Below are positions 16,908 through 24,791 of a stretch of DNA of 64,000 bases, one piece after another. How positions within the stretch are numbered: the stretch's first letter is position 1; each line of letters starts with the position of its first letter. The notes under the pieces are model-generated. The model did no database searches. It was not told where the DNA came from and worked only from the letters and a program-made list of their open reading frames with translations. The position numbers and the translations under genes are program-made. Source of the DNA: Aquificota bacterium (GTDB taxonomy: Bacteria; Aquificota; Aquificia; Aquificales; Hydrogenothermaceae); contig JAADDZ010000024.1 of NCBI GenBank assembly GCA_013153635.1, positions 24,428 to 88,427 of the forward strand. Reading direction: 5' to 3'.

Positions 16908-18254
16908 TTACTGAATTTCAAGTTTATATTTCTCTTTGTATAACTCTTTGAATTCTTCTAGTTTTTGTTGGAAACCTTCTCTCCCCATGAGAGCATATGT
17001 AAAGTTTTTCCCTTCCTCTACTGCTGGTTGGTCAAATGGGTCTATCTTATATAAATATCCAGAAAATCCGGTAGCTAATTCGTACATATATATGAGCATA
17101 CCTATATTGTAAGGGTTTATCTCATCTAAAGTGATTGTTAGGTTTGGTATTTTACTTTTTATTAATGCGGCTTTTGTACCGAGAAGTTCTTTGTTTAAGA
17201 TTTCACTTAAAGTGTGTCCCTTTAGATAGGATATTTCTTCAGGGATATTTTCTGGAATTTTTAGGTCTCTTTCAAAATTTTCTACTTGAATGAAAGTTAT
17301 TATTTTATCTCTTGGTCCATCTCTGTATAGCTGGATTTGTGAGTGCTGGTCTACAGTTCCTAGAGCTTTTACTGGAGTCTGCCCTAAGCCGTCTTTTCCT
17401 AAACTTTCTGCCCACAACTGTCTCCACCAATCAACAAAAGCGGTAAGTCTTTGTGCGTACGGCATCATAACAGCTATATTTTTTCCTCTTCTCATATTGG
17501 CTAGATAGTGTAGTACAGCAATGAGATATGCAGGGTTATGCTCTACATGTTCTTCTATAGAGCATATCAAATCCATCTTTTTAGCACCTTTTAACAGTTG
17601 GTCTATCTTTATACCAACTACTGCTGCAGGTAGCAGACCTACTGCCGAAAGAACAGAGAACCTACCTCCTACTTTTGGAGGTATATCAAACATTTTTATT
17701 CCATGTTCGTTTCCAAATGCTCTTAAAAATCCTTTTTCTGGGTCTGTTGTAAAAACGAGATGTTTTTTGTAGTCTTTGCCGATGGTTTGTTTTAGTATGT
17801 CAAGCACTATTGCAAAATTTGCTATCGTTTCTACTGTAGAACCTGATTTTGTAACTACATTAAAGCAGGTTTTTTCTATCTCTATTCTTTCCATTACAGC
17901 TTCAAATTTTTCTGGGTCTACATTGTCTAATACGTAAAATTTTGGGAAATCAAAATGGTTGTGGTTTAACCATGTCAAACTCTCAAAGAGCATTTGCGCC
18001 CCTAGTGATGAACCTCCAATTCCTATAAGAACAAAGTAATCAAACTCTTTTCTTATGTATGAGGCATATTCCTCAATTTCGTAAGTGTCTTGATATGGAA
18101 GTTTTGTAAAGAAGAATTTTTTTTCTTTCTCTTTTTGGATTTTTGAATGAATATCTACTATAAAGTGCCTAAAAGATAGTAATTCTTCCCTTAAGATACC
18201 GTCTCTTTCTCCAATAGTTTCTGCCATCACATTTGTGTAATCTATTTTTATCAA
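16908..18254 (-). CDS. pgi: glucose-6-phosphate isomerase
   Basis: Interconverts glucose 6-phosphate and fructose 6-phosphate. The 448-residue length is that of the shorter bacterial form. Signatures are IGIGGSSLGAQML, NVVTKSGSTVETIANFA, PPKVGGRFSVLSAVGLLP and VDWWRQLWAESLGKDG. The start ATG is only two bases after the stop of the upstream DNA glycosylase gene, consistent with an operon. In a presumed autotroph it would serve gluconeogenesis and sugar-nucleotide supply. Confidence 0.96.
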   Translation of the reverse strand: MIKIDYTNVMAETIGERDGILREELLSFRHFIVDIHSKIQKEKEKKFFFTKLPYQDTYEIEEYASYIRKEFDYFVLIGIGGSSLGAQMLFESLTWLNHNHFDFPKFYVLDNVDPEKFEAVMERIEIEKTCFNVVTKSGSTVETIANFAIVLDILKQTIGKDYKKHLVFTTDPEKGFLRAFGNEHGIKMFDIPPKVGGRFSVLSAVGLLPAAVVGIKIDQLLKGAKKMDLICSIEEHVEHNPAYLIAVLHYLANMRRGKNIAVMMPYAQRLTAFVDWWRQLWAESLGKDGLGQTPVKALGTVDQHSQIQLYRDGPRDKIITFIQVENFERDLKIPENIPEEISYLKGHTLSEILNKELLGTKAALIKSKIPNLTITLDEINPYNIGMLIYMYELATGFSGYLYKIDPFDQPAVEEGKNFTYALMGREGFQQKLEEFKELYKEKYKLEIQ

Positions 18255-18255
18255 T

Positions 18256-18915
18256 TTAAACCTCCTCCTGTGAATAGGCGAGTTCTATAGCTCTTTTAAT
18301 GTCTTGTAGTAAGATAGGTTCAGCTTGTAGATTCCTAAGTATATATGCTGGGTGATAAGTAAGATATAAAATCCTACCATTCCATTTTATTATCTGTCCT
18401 CTTTCTTTTGTTATTTTTACAGGTCTTTTTAAAAAAGCGTAACCAGCCGCCGCCCCTAAAAGACATATAACTTTTGGGTCTACTATCTCTATCTGTTTCT
18501 CTAGATATTCCCAGCAAGCTTCCTGCTCCCAAGGGGTGGGTGTTCTATTTTTTGGAGGTCTACACTTTACAGTATTGGTTATAAAAAATTCTTCTCTCTT
18601 ATGTCCAGTTGCTTCTATCATTTTGGTCAATAATTTTCCAGCTCTTCCTACAAAGGGTCTTCCTTGTTTATCTTCATCTCCGCCGGGTGCTTCTCCTACA
18701 AACATAAGTTTTGCATCTGGATTTCCTTCTCCGGGTACTGGGTTTGTTCTACTTTTGTGAAGGTCACATTTGGTACAGTTTTTAATTTGCTGTGCTATCT
18801 GTTCTAACAGTTTTACTTTTTCTTGAATTTCCACGCTTTTTTCCTCTTTGTCTATAAAGATTTCGTTAAAACCAAGACTTTTTAAAATGTTTAAATAATC
18901 TCTTAATTCGTCCAT
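18256..18915 (-). CDS. uracil-DNA glycosylase, family 4
   Basis: Thermophile-type iron-sulfur UDG that removes uracil from DNA. Motif A GEAPGGDEDKQGRPFVGRAG (about residues 74-93) and motif B HPAYILRN are present. Four cysteines match the [4Fe-4S] ligands: CTKC near the N-terminus, VKCRPPKNR and QEACWEYL. The N-terminal ~45 residues are a short helical leader. It lies 12 bases after pgsA. Common in hyperthermophiles, in keeping with rapid cytosine deamination at high temperature. Confidence 0.93.
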   Translation of the reverse strand: MDELRDYLNILKSLGFNEIFIDKEEKSVEIQEKVKLLEQIAQQIKNCTKCDLHKSRTNPVPGEGNPDAKLMFVGEAPGGDEDKQGRPFVGRAGKLLTKMIEATGHKREEFFITNTVKCRPPKNRTPTPWEQEACWEYLEKQIEIVDPKVICLLGAAAGYAFLKRPVKITKERGQIIKWNGRILYLTYHPAYILRNLQAEPILLQDIKRAIELAYSQEEV

Positions 18916-18927
18916 CTTATTATAAAC

Positions 18928-19473
18928 TTATGTTTCATTATTTGTTAGCTGTCTTATCCCTTCATAAGTGTACCCAATAGCAGAGGCAAATGTAAATATC
19001 GTTGCTATATAAATAACACCATAAATAGCTTCAAAGGGTACAAAGGTTATATTTGCTATAAGTACAGTGATAACAGATAGTATCTGGAAGAATGTAGTAG
19101 CTTTCCCTAGTATAGACGGTTTTATATCTATATGCCCTTTTAATAGATAAATTATAAGGCTTCCAACCAAAATGTATAAATCTCTACTTATTACAATAAC
19201 AATGTACCAGAAAGGGAATTTTACATCTAAGTTTGAGTTGTATATAAAAATAAAAGCAGACAGTAAAAGAGCTTTATCTGCTATAGGGTCAAGGATTTTG
19301 CCTATAGTAGTTACTTGGTTTAACTTTCTAGCTAAAAACCCATCTAGAGCATCTGTTATACCAGCTATAAGAAAAACTATCAACGCATACAGAGGTTGAT
19401 TGTATCCTAGAAATATTATAAATATAGGTATCATAAATATACGAAGGATTGTAATCTGGTTAGCAATTTCCAC
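18928..19473 (-). CDS. pgsA: CDP-alcohol phosphatidyltransferase (PgsA-type)
   Basis: Probably makes phosphatidylglycerophosphate from CDP-diacylglycerol and glycerol 3-phosphate. The 181-residue membrane protein carries the complete CDP-alcohol transferase motif, DG-x2-AR-x8-G-x3-D-x3-D (DGFLARKLNQVTTIGKILD). The start appears to be GTG 19473, inside the last 14 bases of the upstream gene, with no separate ribosome site, suggesting translational coupling. Related enzymes for other alcohols share the motif, so the head-group is inferred from size and the N-terminal ANQITILRI pattern. Confidence 0.9.
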   Translation of the reverse strand: MEIANQITILRIFMIPIFIIFLGYNQPLYALIVFLIAGITDALDGFLARKLNQVTTIGKILDPIADKALLLSAFIFIYNSNLDVKFPFWYIVIVISRDLYILVGSLIIYLLKGHIDIKPSILGKATTFFQILSVITVLIANITFVPFEAIYGVIYIATIFTFASAIGYTYEGIRQLTNNET

Positions 19474-19915
19474 TTTTTATTTTCTCTATGATTTTTGTTG
19501 TAGATATGTCGTAGATAAAATCTATAGTTTTAACTGTACCTCCATAAGAGGTTACATAGTCAGCTCCGACAATGTTTTCTACTTTCCAATCTCCACCTTT
19601 AACCAGTACATCAGGTTTTATCTCTTCTATTAATCTTTTTGGGGTATCTTCGTCAAAAATTACTACCAAATCTACAGGTTTTAGAGCTTCTAAAACTTTT
19701 TTTCTAAAGTTTTGAGGATTTATCGGTCTACATTTTCCCTTTATTCTAGATATAGATTTATCGCTATTTAGACCAACTACAAGAAAATCTCCAAGAGCTT
19801 TTGCTTTCTCTAGATAATCCACATGTCCAGCATGCAAAATATCAAAACACCCATTAGTAAAAACGATTTTTTTCCCTTCTTTTTTGGCAGATTTGATGAT
19901 TTCTTGATAGTCCAT
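19460..19915 (-). CDS. D-glycero-beta-D-manno-heptose 1-phosphate adenylyltransferase (RfaE2-type)
   Basis: Nucleotidyltransferase that adenylylates heptose 1-phosphate for LPS inner core. The 151-residue protein corresponds to the C-terminal domain of HldE alone: FTNGCFDILHAGHVDYLEKA with the HxGH motif, LNSDKSISRIKG and VKGGDWKVENIVGADYV. A TTG four codons upstream is possible, but the ATG at 19915 has GAGGA five bases ahead, inside the end of the preceding gene. The kinase half is not in this window. Gives evidence for a heptose-containing LPS. Confidence 0.9.
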   Translation of the reverse strand: MDYQEIIKSAKKEGKKIVFTNGCFDILHAGHVDYLEKAKALGDFLVVGLNSDKSISRIKGKCRPINPQNFRKKVLEALKPVDLVVIFDEDTPKRLIEEIKPDVLVKGGDWKVENIVGADYVTSYGGTVKTIDFIYDISTTKIIEKIKSGNC

Positions 19916-19916
19916 T

Positions 19917-20285
19917 TTAGTCCTCAATAAAATTTTGTGTAGGTACTATTACTAAATATGATAAAAAGAAAATAGGAAACAGTAAAACAAAATAAAGGTA
20001 ATTTTTATAAAAAATAGAAAAAAAAGTGCCTACTGCTATAGGTATGTACCCAATAATACATAATTTTAAAAAAGTTTTTTTATCCACCTTTCTTTTTTTC
20101 CACCTATACAAAAACAGACCTGTAGGAATAAAAGCTAAAAGTACAGACACTATCTTAAAAGTGCCTGTAATGTTTAATGGACTTGTGTTTTTGCCGATTA
20201 TCAAAATAAGCATAGAAAAAAATATAAAAGAAGAAAACAAAAAGCTAAAATATGTTTTCCTTACATAGATTAGATTTGGGTTCAT
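19917..20285 (-). CDS. small integral membrane protein, unknown
   Basis: Not recognised. The 122-residue product has four predicted transmembrane segments (about 14-30, 42-60, 72-90 and 95-113) separated by a Lys/Arg-rich loop (RWKKRKVDKK). It overlaps the preceding ModE-like gene by four bases and abuts the rfaE2-type gene, so it is embedded in the operon. The positive-inside pattern suggests both ends are cytoplasmic. No family assigned. Confidence 0.6.
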   Translation of the reverse strand: MNPNLIYVRKTYFSFLFSSFIFFSMLILIIGKNTSPLNITGTFKIVSVLLAFIPTGLFLYRWKKRKVDKKTFLKLCIIGYIPIAVGTFFSIFYKNYLYFVLLFPIFFLSYLVIVPTQNFIED

Positions 20286-20620
20286 TTTTTCTTTCTTCTT
20301 TTGTTTGTCTCATTTACAGCTTTTTCTATCTTGTCTAGTATCTTGTCAAACTCCTTGATGAGTTTTTCTGCCTCTTTCGTCAATCTAGAACCACCACCGC
20401 CAGCTCCTCCTATTTTGGTTTCTACTAATTTCTTCCCAAGTCTTTTCTCCATAGCTTTAATATAGCTCCAAGCTTTTTTGTAAGAGATACCTACTTCTTT
20501 TGCCGCTTTTGATATAGAGCCGTGTTTTTTTACAGCTTTGAGTAATTTTTCTCTGCCAAGACCCATTATAATTTCACCATCTTTCTCGAGCCAAACCTTG
20601 AACTTTACTTTGTACTTCAT
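20282..20620 (-). CDS. stand-alone ModE-type winged-helix DNA-binding protein
   Basis: A 112-residue regulator consisting of only the N-terminal winged-helix domain of the ModE family: LLKAVKKHGSISKAAKEVG then YKKAWSYIKAMEKRLGKKLV and GGAGGGGSRLT are the family pattern. The C-terminal molybdate-binding domains of full-length ModE are absent, so it cannot sense molybdate that way. The C-terminus is a basic helix (KRRKKK). No molybdate transport genes are nearby; it lies in one transcript with a prepilin peptidase. Target unknown. Confidence 0.85.
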   Translation of the reverse strand: MKYKVKFKVWLEKDGEIIMGLGREKLLKAVKKHGSISKAAKEVGISYKKAWSYIKAMEKRLGKKLVETKIGGAGGGGSRLTKEAEKLIKEFDKILDKIEKAVNETNKRRKKK

Positions 20621-21399
20621 TACATCATGCCTCCAAAGTAAAAATCTTTTATTTTTTCTCCAAAAAACAGGTACACTACCGAAGCTACACCAAGAAAGGG
20701 ACCAAAAGGTATCTCTAACTGACCTTCGTATTTTTTCTTTTTAAGAAGAGAAATCCCTACCCCAAGGAGAACACCTAATACAGAACCAAAAAATATAGTA
20801 AACAGAGAACCAAACCAACCAAGATAAGTTCCTACAAATGCTAGCATCTTAACATCTCCTAACCCAAGACCTTCTATACCTCTAAGTTTGAGATACAGGT
20901 AAGCAACTACATACAAAAAACCAGCTCCAACGACAGAGCCAATAACCGCATCTAAAATAGAAAAATCTTCTCTAAATAAAGAAAAGGTCAGACCTGTTAA
21001 AAACCCTATAAGGTTTAATTCGTCAGGAATGATTCTAAAATCAATATCTATAAAGATGATAGATATTATTAAACATAAAAATATGAAATAAAAGACAGAC
21101 TCTATAGAAAAACCTGACTTTAGATATACAGCAACAGCAGAAAAACCTGTTAACACTTCTATAAGTGGATAACGCATAGATATAGGTGTTTTACAGTTTT
21201 TACATCTTCCTTTCAAAAAGATGTACGAAAATACTGGTATGTTCTCATACCATTTTATTTTGTAACCACAAGATGTACAGTGAGAAGAAGGGAAAACTAC
21301 AGACTTTCCTCTAGGAAGTCTATAGATAACCACATTTAAAAAGCTCCCTATCATAGTTCCAAAAACAAAGATAACAATTAATAAAAAAGTTTCATTCAT
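20620..21399 (-). CDS. pilD: prepilin peptidase/N-methyltransferase (type IV leader peptidase)
   Basis: Inner-membrane aspartyl protease that cleaves and N-methylates type IV prepilins and type II pseudopilins. The 259-residue protein has the N-terminal methyltransferase domain with two zinc-binding CxxC pairs (CTSCGYK and CKNCKTP) and the A24 peptidase domain with the two catalytic aspartates (FIDIDFRIIPDELN and GLGLGDVKML). Seven to eight transmembrane segments. Start overlaps the PsiE stop (ATGA) and its stop abuts the ModE-like gene. Confidence 0.95.
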   Translation of the reverse strand: MNETFLLIVIFVFGTMIGSFLNVVIYRLPRGKSVVFPSSHCTSCGYKIKWYENIPVFSYIFLKGRCKNCKTPISMRYPLIEVLTGFSAVAVYLKSGFSIESVFYFIFLCLIISIIFIDIDFRIIPDELNLIGFLTGLTFSLFREDFSILDAVIGSVVGAGFLYVVAYLYLKLRGIEGLGLGDVKMLAFVGTYLGWFGSLFTIFFGSVLGVLLGVGISLLKKKKYEGQLEIPFGPFLGVASVVYLFFGEKIKDFYFGGMM

Positions 21400-21917
21400 T
21401 TTTGAATAATCCTGTTTTCTGCATAACTAACCATAAATCTAATCACTGCAAGGATAAAAAGGGTAATCACATAAAAGTAGCTGTACTCTAAAGGACCATG
21501 CTCCGAAAGATTTATAAGTATAGCTCTTATATCACTAGCAATAGCAATATCTACAAAGAGATTTATACTAATCGTTTGTCCTCTTAGAAGCTGTATCTCT
21601 GCCTTTAAAAGCTCTGATAAAGGCCAAAGTATGAGGGCTGTCCCAAGAAGCCTCAAAGCCCCACTTGCTATATCACCAGTAGTTAATTTGTAAATATCAT
21701 GAAAAAACCACACACCTATAGCAAAAGAGATGATAATAAGTACAATAGCTAAAAATACATGAACAGCTTTATAAAACTGTTCAAAAAAGAGTACAAGGTC
21801 ATTATTTAAAATCTGGAAAAAATTTATAAAACCATTTTTTATTTTAGATATAGGAGAAAATTTTTCCTTATCTGATGTTCTATTTTGCTGAATTTTCTCT
21901 AAGGTTTCCTTCTTCAT
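21396..21917 (-). CDS. PsiE-family membrane protein
   Basis: A 173-residue protein with four transmembrane segments resembling the phosphate-starvation-inducible PsiE family; the block LFVDIAIASDIRAILIN and the spacing of the helices support this. Function of the family is not established. There is a 40-residue hydrophilic N-terminus. The first ATG overlaps the upstream gene by 38 bases and has no obvious ribosome site, so the true start may be later. Part of the secG-pilD transcript. Confidence 0.7.
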   Translation of the reverse strand: MKKETLEKIQQNRTSDKEKFSPISKIKNGFINFFQILNNDLVLFFEQFYKAVHVFLAIVLIIISFAIGVWFFHDIYKLTTGDIASGALRLLGTALILWPLSELLKAEIQLLRGQTISINLFVDIAIASDIRAILINLSEHGPLEYSYFYVITLFILAVIRFMVSYAENRIIQK

Positions 21918-22221
21918 TTTGGTGGTATTGTTTAGCCTCCTCTTCTACTTCTTTTTTTAGCTTTGTACCTCTTTTGATAAGAAAAATCGTCTGAAATGTA
22001 GTGAATCCAAGTAAAACAGCTATGATTCCACCTATACCAGCCAAACTTCCTAATAGAACCGCTACTATAGGAAAGGGGAGTCTAAAAAACATACTAAACA
22101 TAAGTCTTTTTTTGTTTGCCCCGTACTCTACAAGGCTTTTCCACATGTGGTAAAAATAGAAAAAACCAGCTACCAAACCAAGAAAATATAGAGGAATGTA
22201 TATAACTAACTTTTCGGGCAT
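21880..22221 (-). CDS. small membrane protein, AtpR-like
   Basis: A 113-residue protein with three hydrophobic segments (about 6-24, 43-60 and 62-83) and a charged C-terminal tail. The glycine-rich layout, the arginine before the second helix (FRLPFPIVAVLLG) and TFQTIFLIKRG recall the AtpR subunit of N-type ATPases. No other ATPase gene is near, so the family call is weak. Followed by an overlap with the PsiE-like gene; preceded by secG with a three-base gap. Confidence 0.5.
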   Translation of the reverse strand: MPEKLVIYIPLYFLGLVAGFFYFYHMWKSLVEYGANKKRLMFSMFFRLPFPIVAVLLGSLAGIGGIIAVLLGFTTFQTIFLIKRGTKLKKEVEEEAKQYHQNEEGNLRENSAK

Positions 22222-22224
22222 TAC

Positions 22225-22605
22225 TTATTCCCCTTTTGAGTTAGATTCTTGATTAGCAGGGGGAGGAGGTGATGTATCTTGTTTTTTAGGCTCTAAATCT
22301 ATTTTAGTTTCTATAGGGATTGATTCAATAACTGTTTGAGACTTGACCAATTTATGGTGTATCAAAGTTAAACTAAAGACAAGAGCCAAAAATATTCCAC
22401 CTAACCAGTAGGTTATCTTAGTTATTATGTTAGCCGCTCCTGCTCCAAGGACTGCCGCCGCCGCCCCAGAACCAAAAACAGCACCGATTTCTGCTCCTTT
22501 TGTTTTTTGCATAAGAATGATAATTATCAAAAGGATACTGTCTACAACAAGGGCTATAGATAGAAGTATATACAGTAGCTCCAAAGCTAACCTCCAAAAT
22601 TTCAT
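22225..22605 (-). CDS. secG: preprotein translocase subunit SecG
   Basis: Small subunit of the SecYEG channel that stimulates SecA-driven export. Two transmembrane segments flank the typical cytosolic loop: LLIIIILMQKTKGAEIGAVF then a Gly/Ala-rich stretch and WLGGIFLALVFSLTLI. The C-terminus is extended and hydrophilic (about 85-126), with a run of prolines. Length 126 is in the family range. Located between a lipoprotein gene and the AtpR-like gene. Confidence 0.92.
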   Translation of the reverse strand: MKFWRLALELLYILLSIALVVDSILLIIIILMQKTKGAEIGAVFGSGAAAAVLGAGAANIITKITYWLGGIFLALVFSLTLIHHKLVKSQTVIESIPIETKIDLEPKKQDTSPPPPANQESNSKGE

Positions 22606-22629
22606 GGATTTTATAAACTTATAACTATA

Positions 22630-23919
22630 TTATAACTCTTTAATGCTAAAAGTGCCTCTTTTATCAAATATTTGGATAGACATATACCGTTTTTCTAGGT
22701 AAAGAGTGTCTATTTTGATTTTAGGCGGATAATAGATACCTTTTATATTAACATAAGCTTCATCTATCGGATAATAATCTGTATCAAAAGGTAAAGGGAT
22801 AAGAATCTCTTTTATTCCCTCTCTAGCATAGAATAAGCGGTGTTTTTCCTTAAAAAAGATTTTCTCTGGAATCTTTTGAACCAAAACAGAGCCTCTTTTA
22901 GACAAGAAAAATCTAAACTTGAAATTATCATAATCTATAAACCTAAAACTTTTTACAAAATCTTTATCTTTAAATAGTACAACTTTATAATCTAGATTAT
23001 AATCACTGTAAACAGGAAAAGCCAAAGCTTCAAAACCTTCAGCACAAGACACATGATAAAAACTCGGATACTTATATGTAGGAGTCATAAGCTTATCATT
23101 TTTATCAGCATACTGATATAGAGAAATCTCTTTTTGGGAAAAAGAGCCGTTGTTATCCAGTCTATAAAGTAAAACAGTTTCATCTTTTAACACCCGAAAT
23201 AAAAAGCTATCTCCACAAGAGGATACAGCTCCCTCACCTGCATAGAAGAAAAGCTCTTGATTGTCTTTGTACAGAGGAGGAAGGATAAATTCGTTATCTA
23301 ACTCTTTCTCATCTATGCTAGGCTTATAACTTACAAAACTAAAGTGAAAAAAAGATTTGTAGCTATAAATCTTTTTCCAGATAAGAAGAGCCTTTTCTCT
23401 ATTCAAAACTATCTGAACTAGCCTAAATCCATCATTCCTTATGAATCTTTCTTTATCAGACCATTTGAAATGTTTTAATATCAGTGAGCGGATATTATTC
23501 TCTATTTGAAGAAAATCTTTTTTCTCCCTTTCAAACTTTATTTTTGGAGGTTTCACTACTACAGAAATAGTTTTGTCTAAATTTTGTGCTTTGAAAGTTA
23601 TAGAATGTTCTCCATTGTTAGAAGACAGTTTAACAAAATGATGTTTTGCTTCTTTGGTATTTACTATAAGTTTTTTGTCTAGATACAGACTGCCCTTTAG
23701 TCCTTTTGGTTTGATAGTTTTAACTTGTCCAAACAGCAAAGGATTAAATACAAAAGTATCTTCCCAGCTAATAGAAACAGCTAAAACATAGAAATTATAA
23801 GGAACTTCCATCTTGTCAGAAGGATAGACAATATCTACTACTTTTCCAGATTCTACCCTTTCTCCACAGGAATAAAACAGCAATATAAAAAAGAAAAAAA
23901 ACAGGATTGGTCTATTCAT
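22630..23919 (-). CDS. hypothetical lipoprotein, 429 residues
   Basis: Not recognised. A very hydrophobic N-terminus with a run of Phe leads to a Cys at residue 18 (LLFYSC), a slightly atypical lipobox. The remainder is soluble and beta-rich with no repeats or metal motifs visible; a segment near 90-120 (NGEHSITFKAQNLDKTISVVV) looks like an immunoglobulin-type strand pattern. ATGA overlap with the pyrK stop implies co-translation. Location is probably periplasmic or outer membrane. Confidence 0.7.
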   Translation of the reverse strand: MNRPILFFFFFILLFYSCGERVESGKVVDIVYPSDKMEVPYNFYVLAVSISWEDTFVFNPLLFGQVKTIKPKGLKGSLYLDKKLIVNTKEAKHHFVKLSSNNGEHSITFKAQNLDKTISVVVKPPKIKFEREKKDFLQIENNIRSLILKHFKWSDKERFIRNDGFRLVQIVLNREKALLIWKKIYSYKSFFHFSFVSYKPSIDEKELDNEFILPPLYKDNQELFFYAGEGAVSSCGDSFLFRVLKDETVLLYRLDNNGSFSQKEISLYQYADKNDKLMTPTYKYPSFYHVSCAEGFEALAFPVYSDYNLDYKVVLFKDKDFVKSFRFIDYDNFKFRFFLSKRGSVLVQKIPEKIFFKEKHRLFYAREGIKEILIPLPFDTDYYPIDEAYVNIKGIYYPPKIKIDTLYLEKRYMSIQIFDKRGTFSIKEL

Positions 23920-24695
23920 AACTCTATCCTAAAACCATCAAATACAGGTCCTTCATAACAGACCCTAACATATGTATTCTTTTCGGTATCTTTTACAACA
24001 CACCCTATACAGATACCAAAACCACATGCCATCTTGCTTTCAAGAGAAACAAAACAGGGAACATCTATCTTCTTTGCCAGCTTAACAACAGCTTTCATCA
24101 TTCCATAGGGACCACAGACCGCAAGAGCGGTGTTTGGTTTTTCCTTTGCAAACTTTTCTAAATCTTGAGTTATCAGTCCCTTTTTCCCGAAACTACCATC
24201 TTCAGTATATATAATCACATCAAAATTGTTCTCCTCTATCCACTCTAACATAGACAGTTGTTCTTTTCTTCGTACACCGTATAGAGCCTTGAAAGATTTC
24301 CCCTTTTCTCTCAAATATTTCATAAATAATGATAATCCTGCAAATCCAATACCTCCACCTACAAGGATATAATGGTCATAATCTTCAGGGAAAAAATTAT
24401 TTCCTAGAGGAGCAAGGACTTGTATGTAGTCTCCAGATTTTTTCTGTGTAAGGAGTTTTGTTCCTTTTCCATACACATCGTAATAAAACCACAACTCATC
24501 ATCTACAACATCTGCGATAGCAAAAGCTCTTCTTAAAAGAGGGTCATACTGGTAATCCAAAGATGCTCTAAGCATAGCAAAAGAGGCAGGTTTTATGTGA
24601 GGTACTAGATTTGGGGCTTGTACTTTCATAACCCAAGTTCTACCAGAGATAAATCTATTTTCTGTAATTTTGTAAACTCCATCTGTTATCTCCAT
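23916..24695 (-). CDS. pyrK: dihydroorotate dehydrogenase electron-transfer subunit (PyrK-type)
   Basis: FAD/[2Fe-2S] reductase subunit that links dihydroorotate dehydrogenase B to NAD. It has the FAD-binding region (PLLRRAFAIAD), a Rossmann NAD motif (YILVGGGIGFAGLSLFMKYL), the VCGPYGMM segment and a C-terminal cysteine cluster (ACGFGICIGC with a later Cys in VRVCYEGP) for the [2Fe-2S] centre. Length 259 is normal. The partner pyrD is not in the window. Related ferredoxin reductase subunits share this layout, so the pyrimidine role is by closest resemblance. Preceded by AAGGAG. Confidence 0.87.
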   Translation of the reverse strand: MEITDGVYKITENRFISGRTWVMKVQAPNLVPHIKPASFAMLRASLDYQYDPLLRRAFAIADVVDDELWFYYDVYGKGTKLLTQKKSGDYIQVLAPLGNNFFPEDYDHYILVGGGIGFAGLSLFMKYLREKGKSFKALYGVRRKEQLSMLEWIEENNFDVIIYTEDGSFGKKGLITQDLEKFAKEKPNTALAVCGPYGMMKAVVKLAKKIDVPCFVSLESKMACGFGICIGCVVKDTEKNTYVRVCYEGPVFDGFRIEL

Positions 24696-24791
24696 AAAAA
24701 CTCCTTATCACTAAACTAAAAAGTTTATGTTTTCTGATATAATTTTAAATTATTTCATACTAAGTTTTAATAGCTTTTTAGGAGGCTAAAC

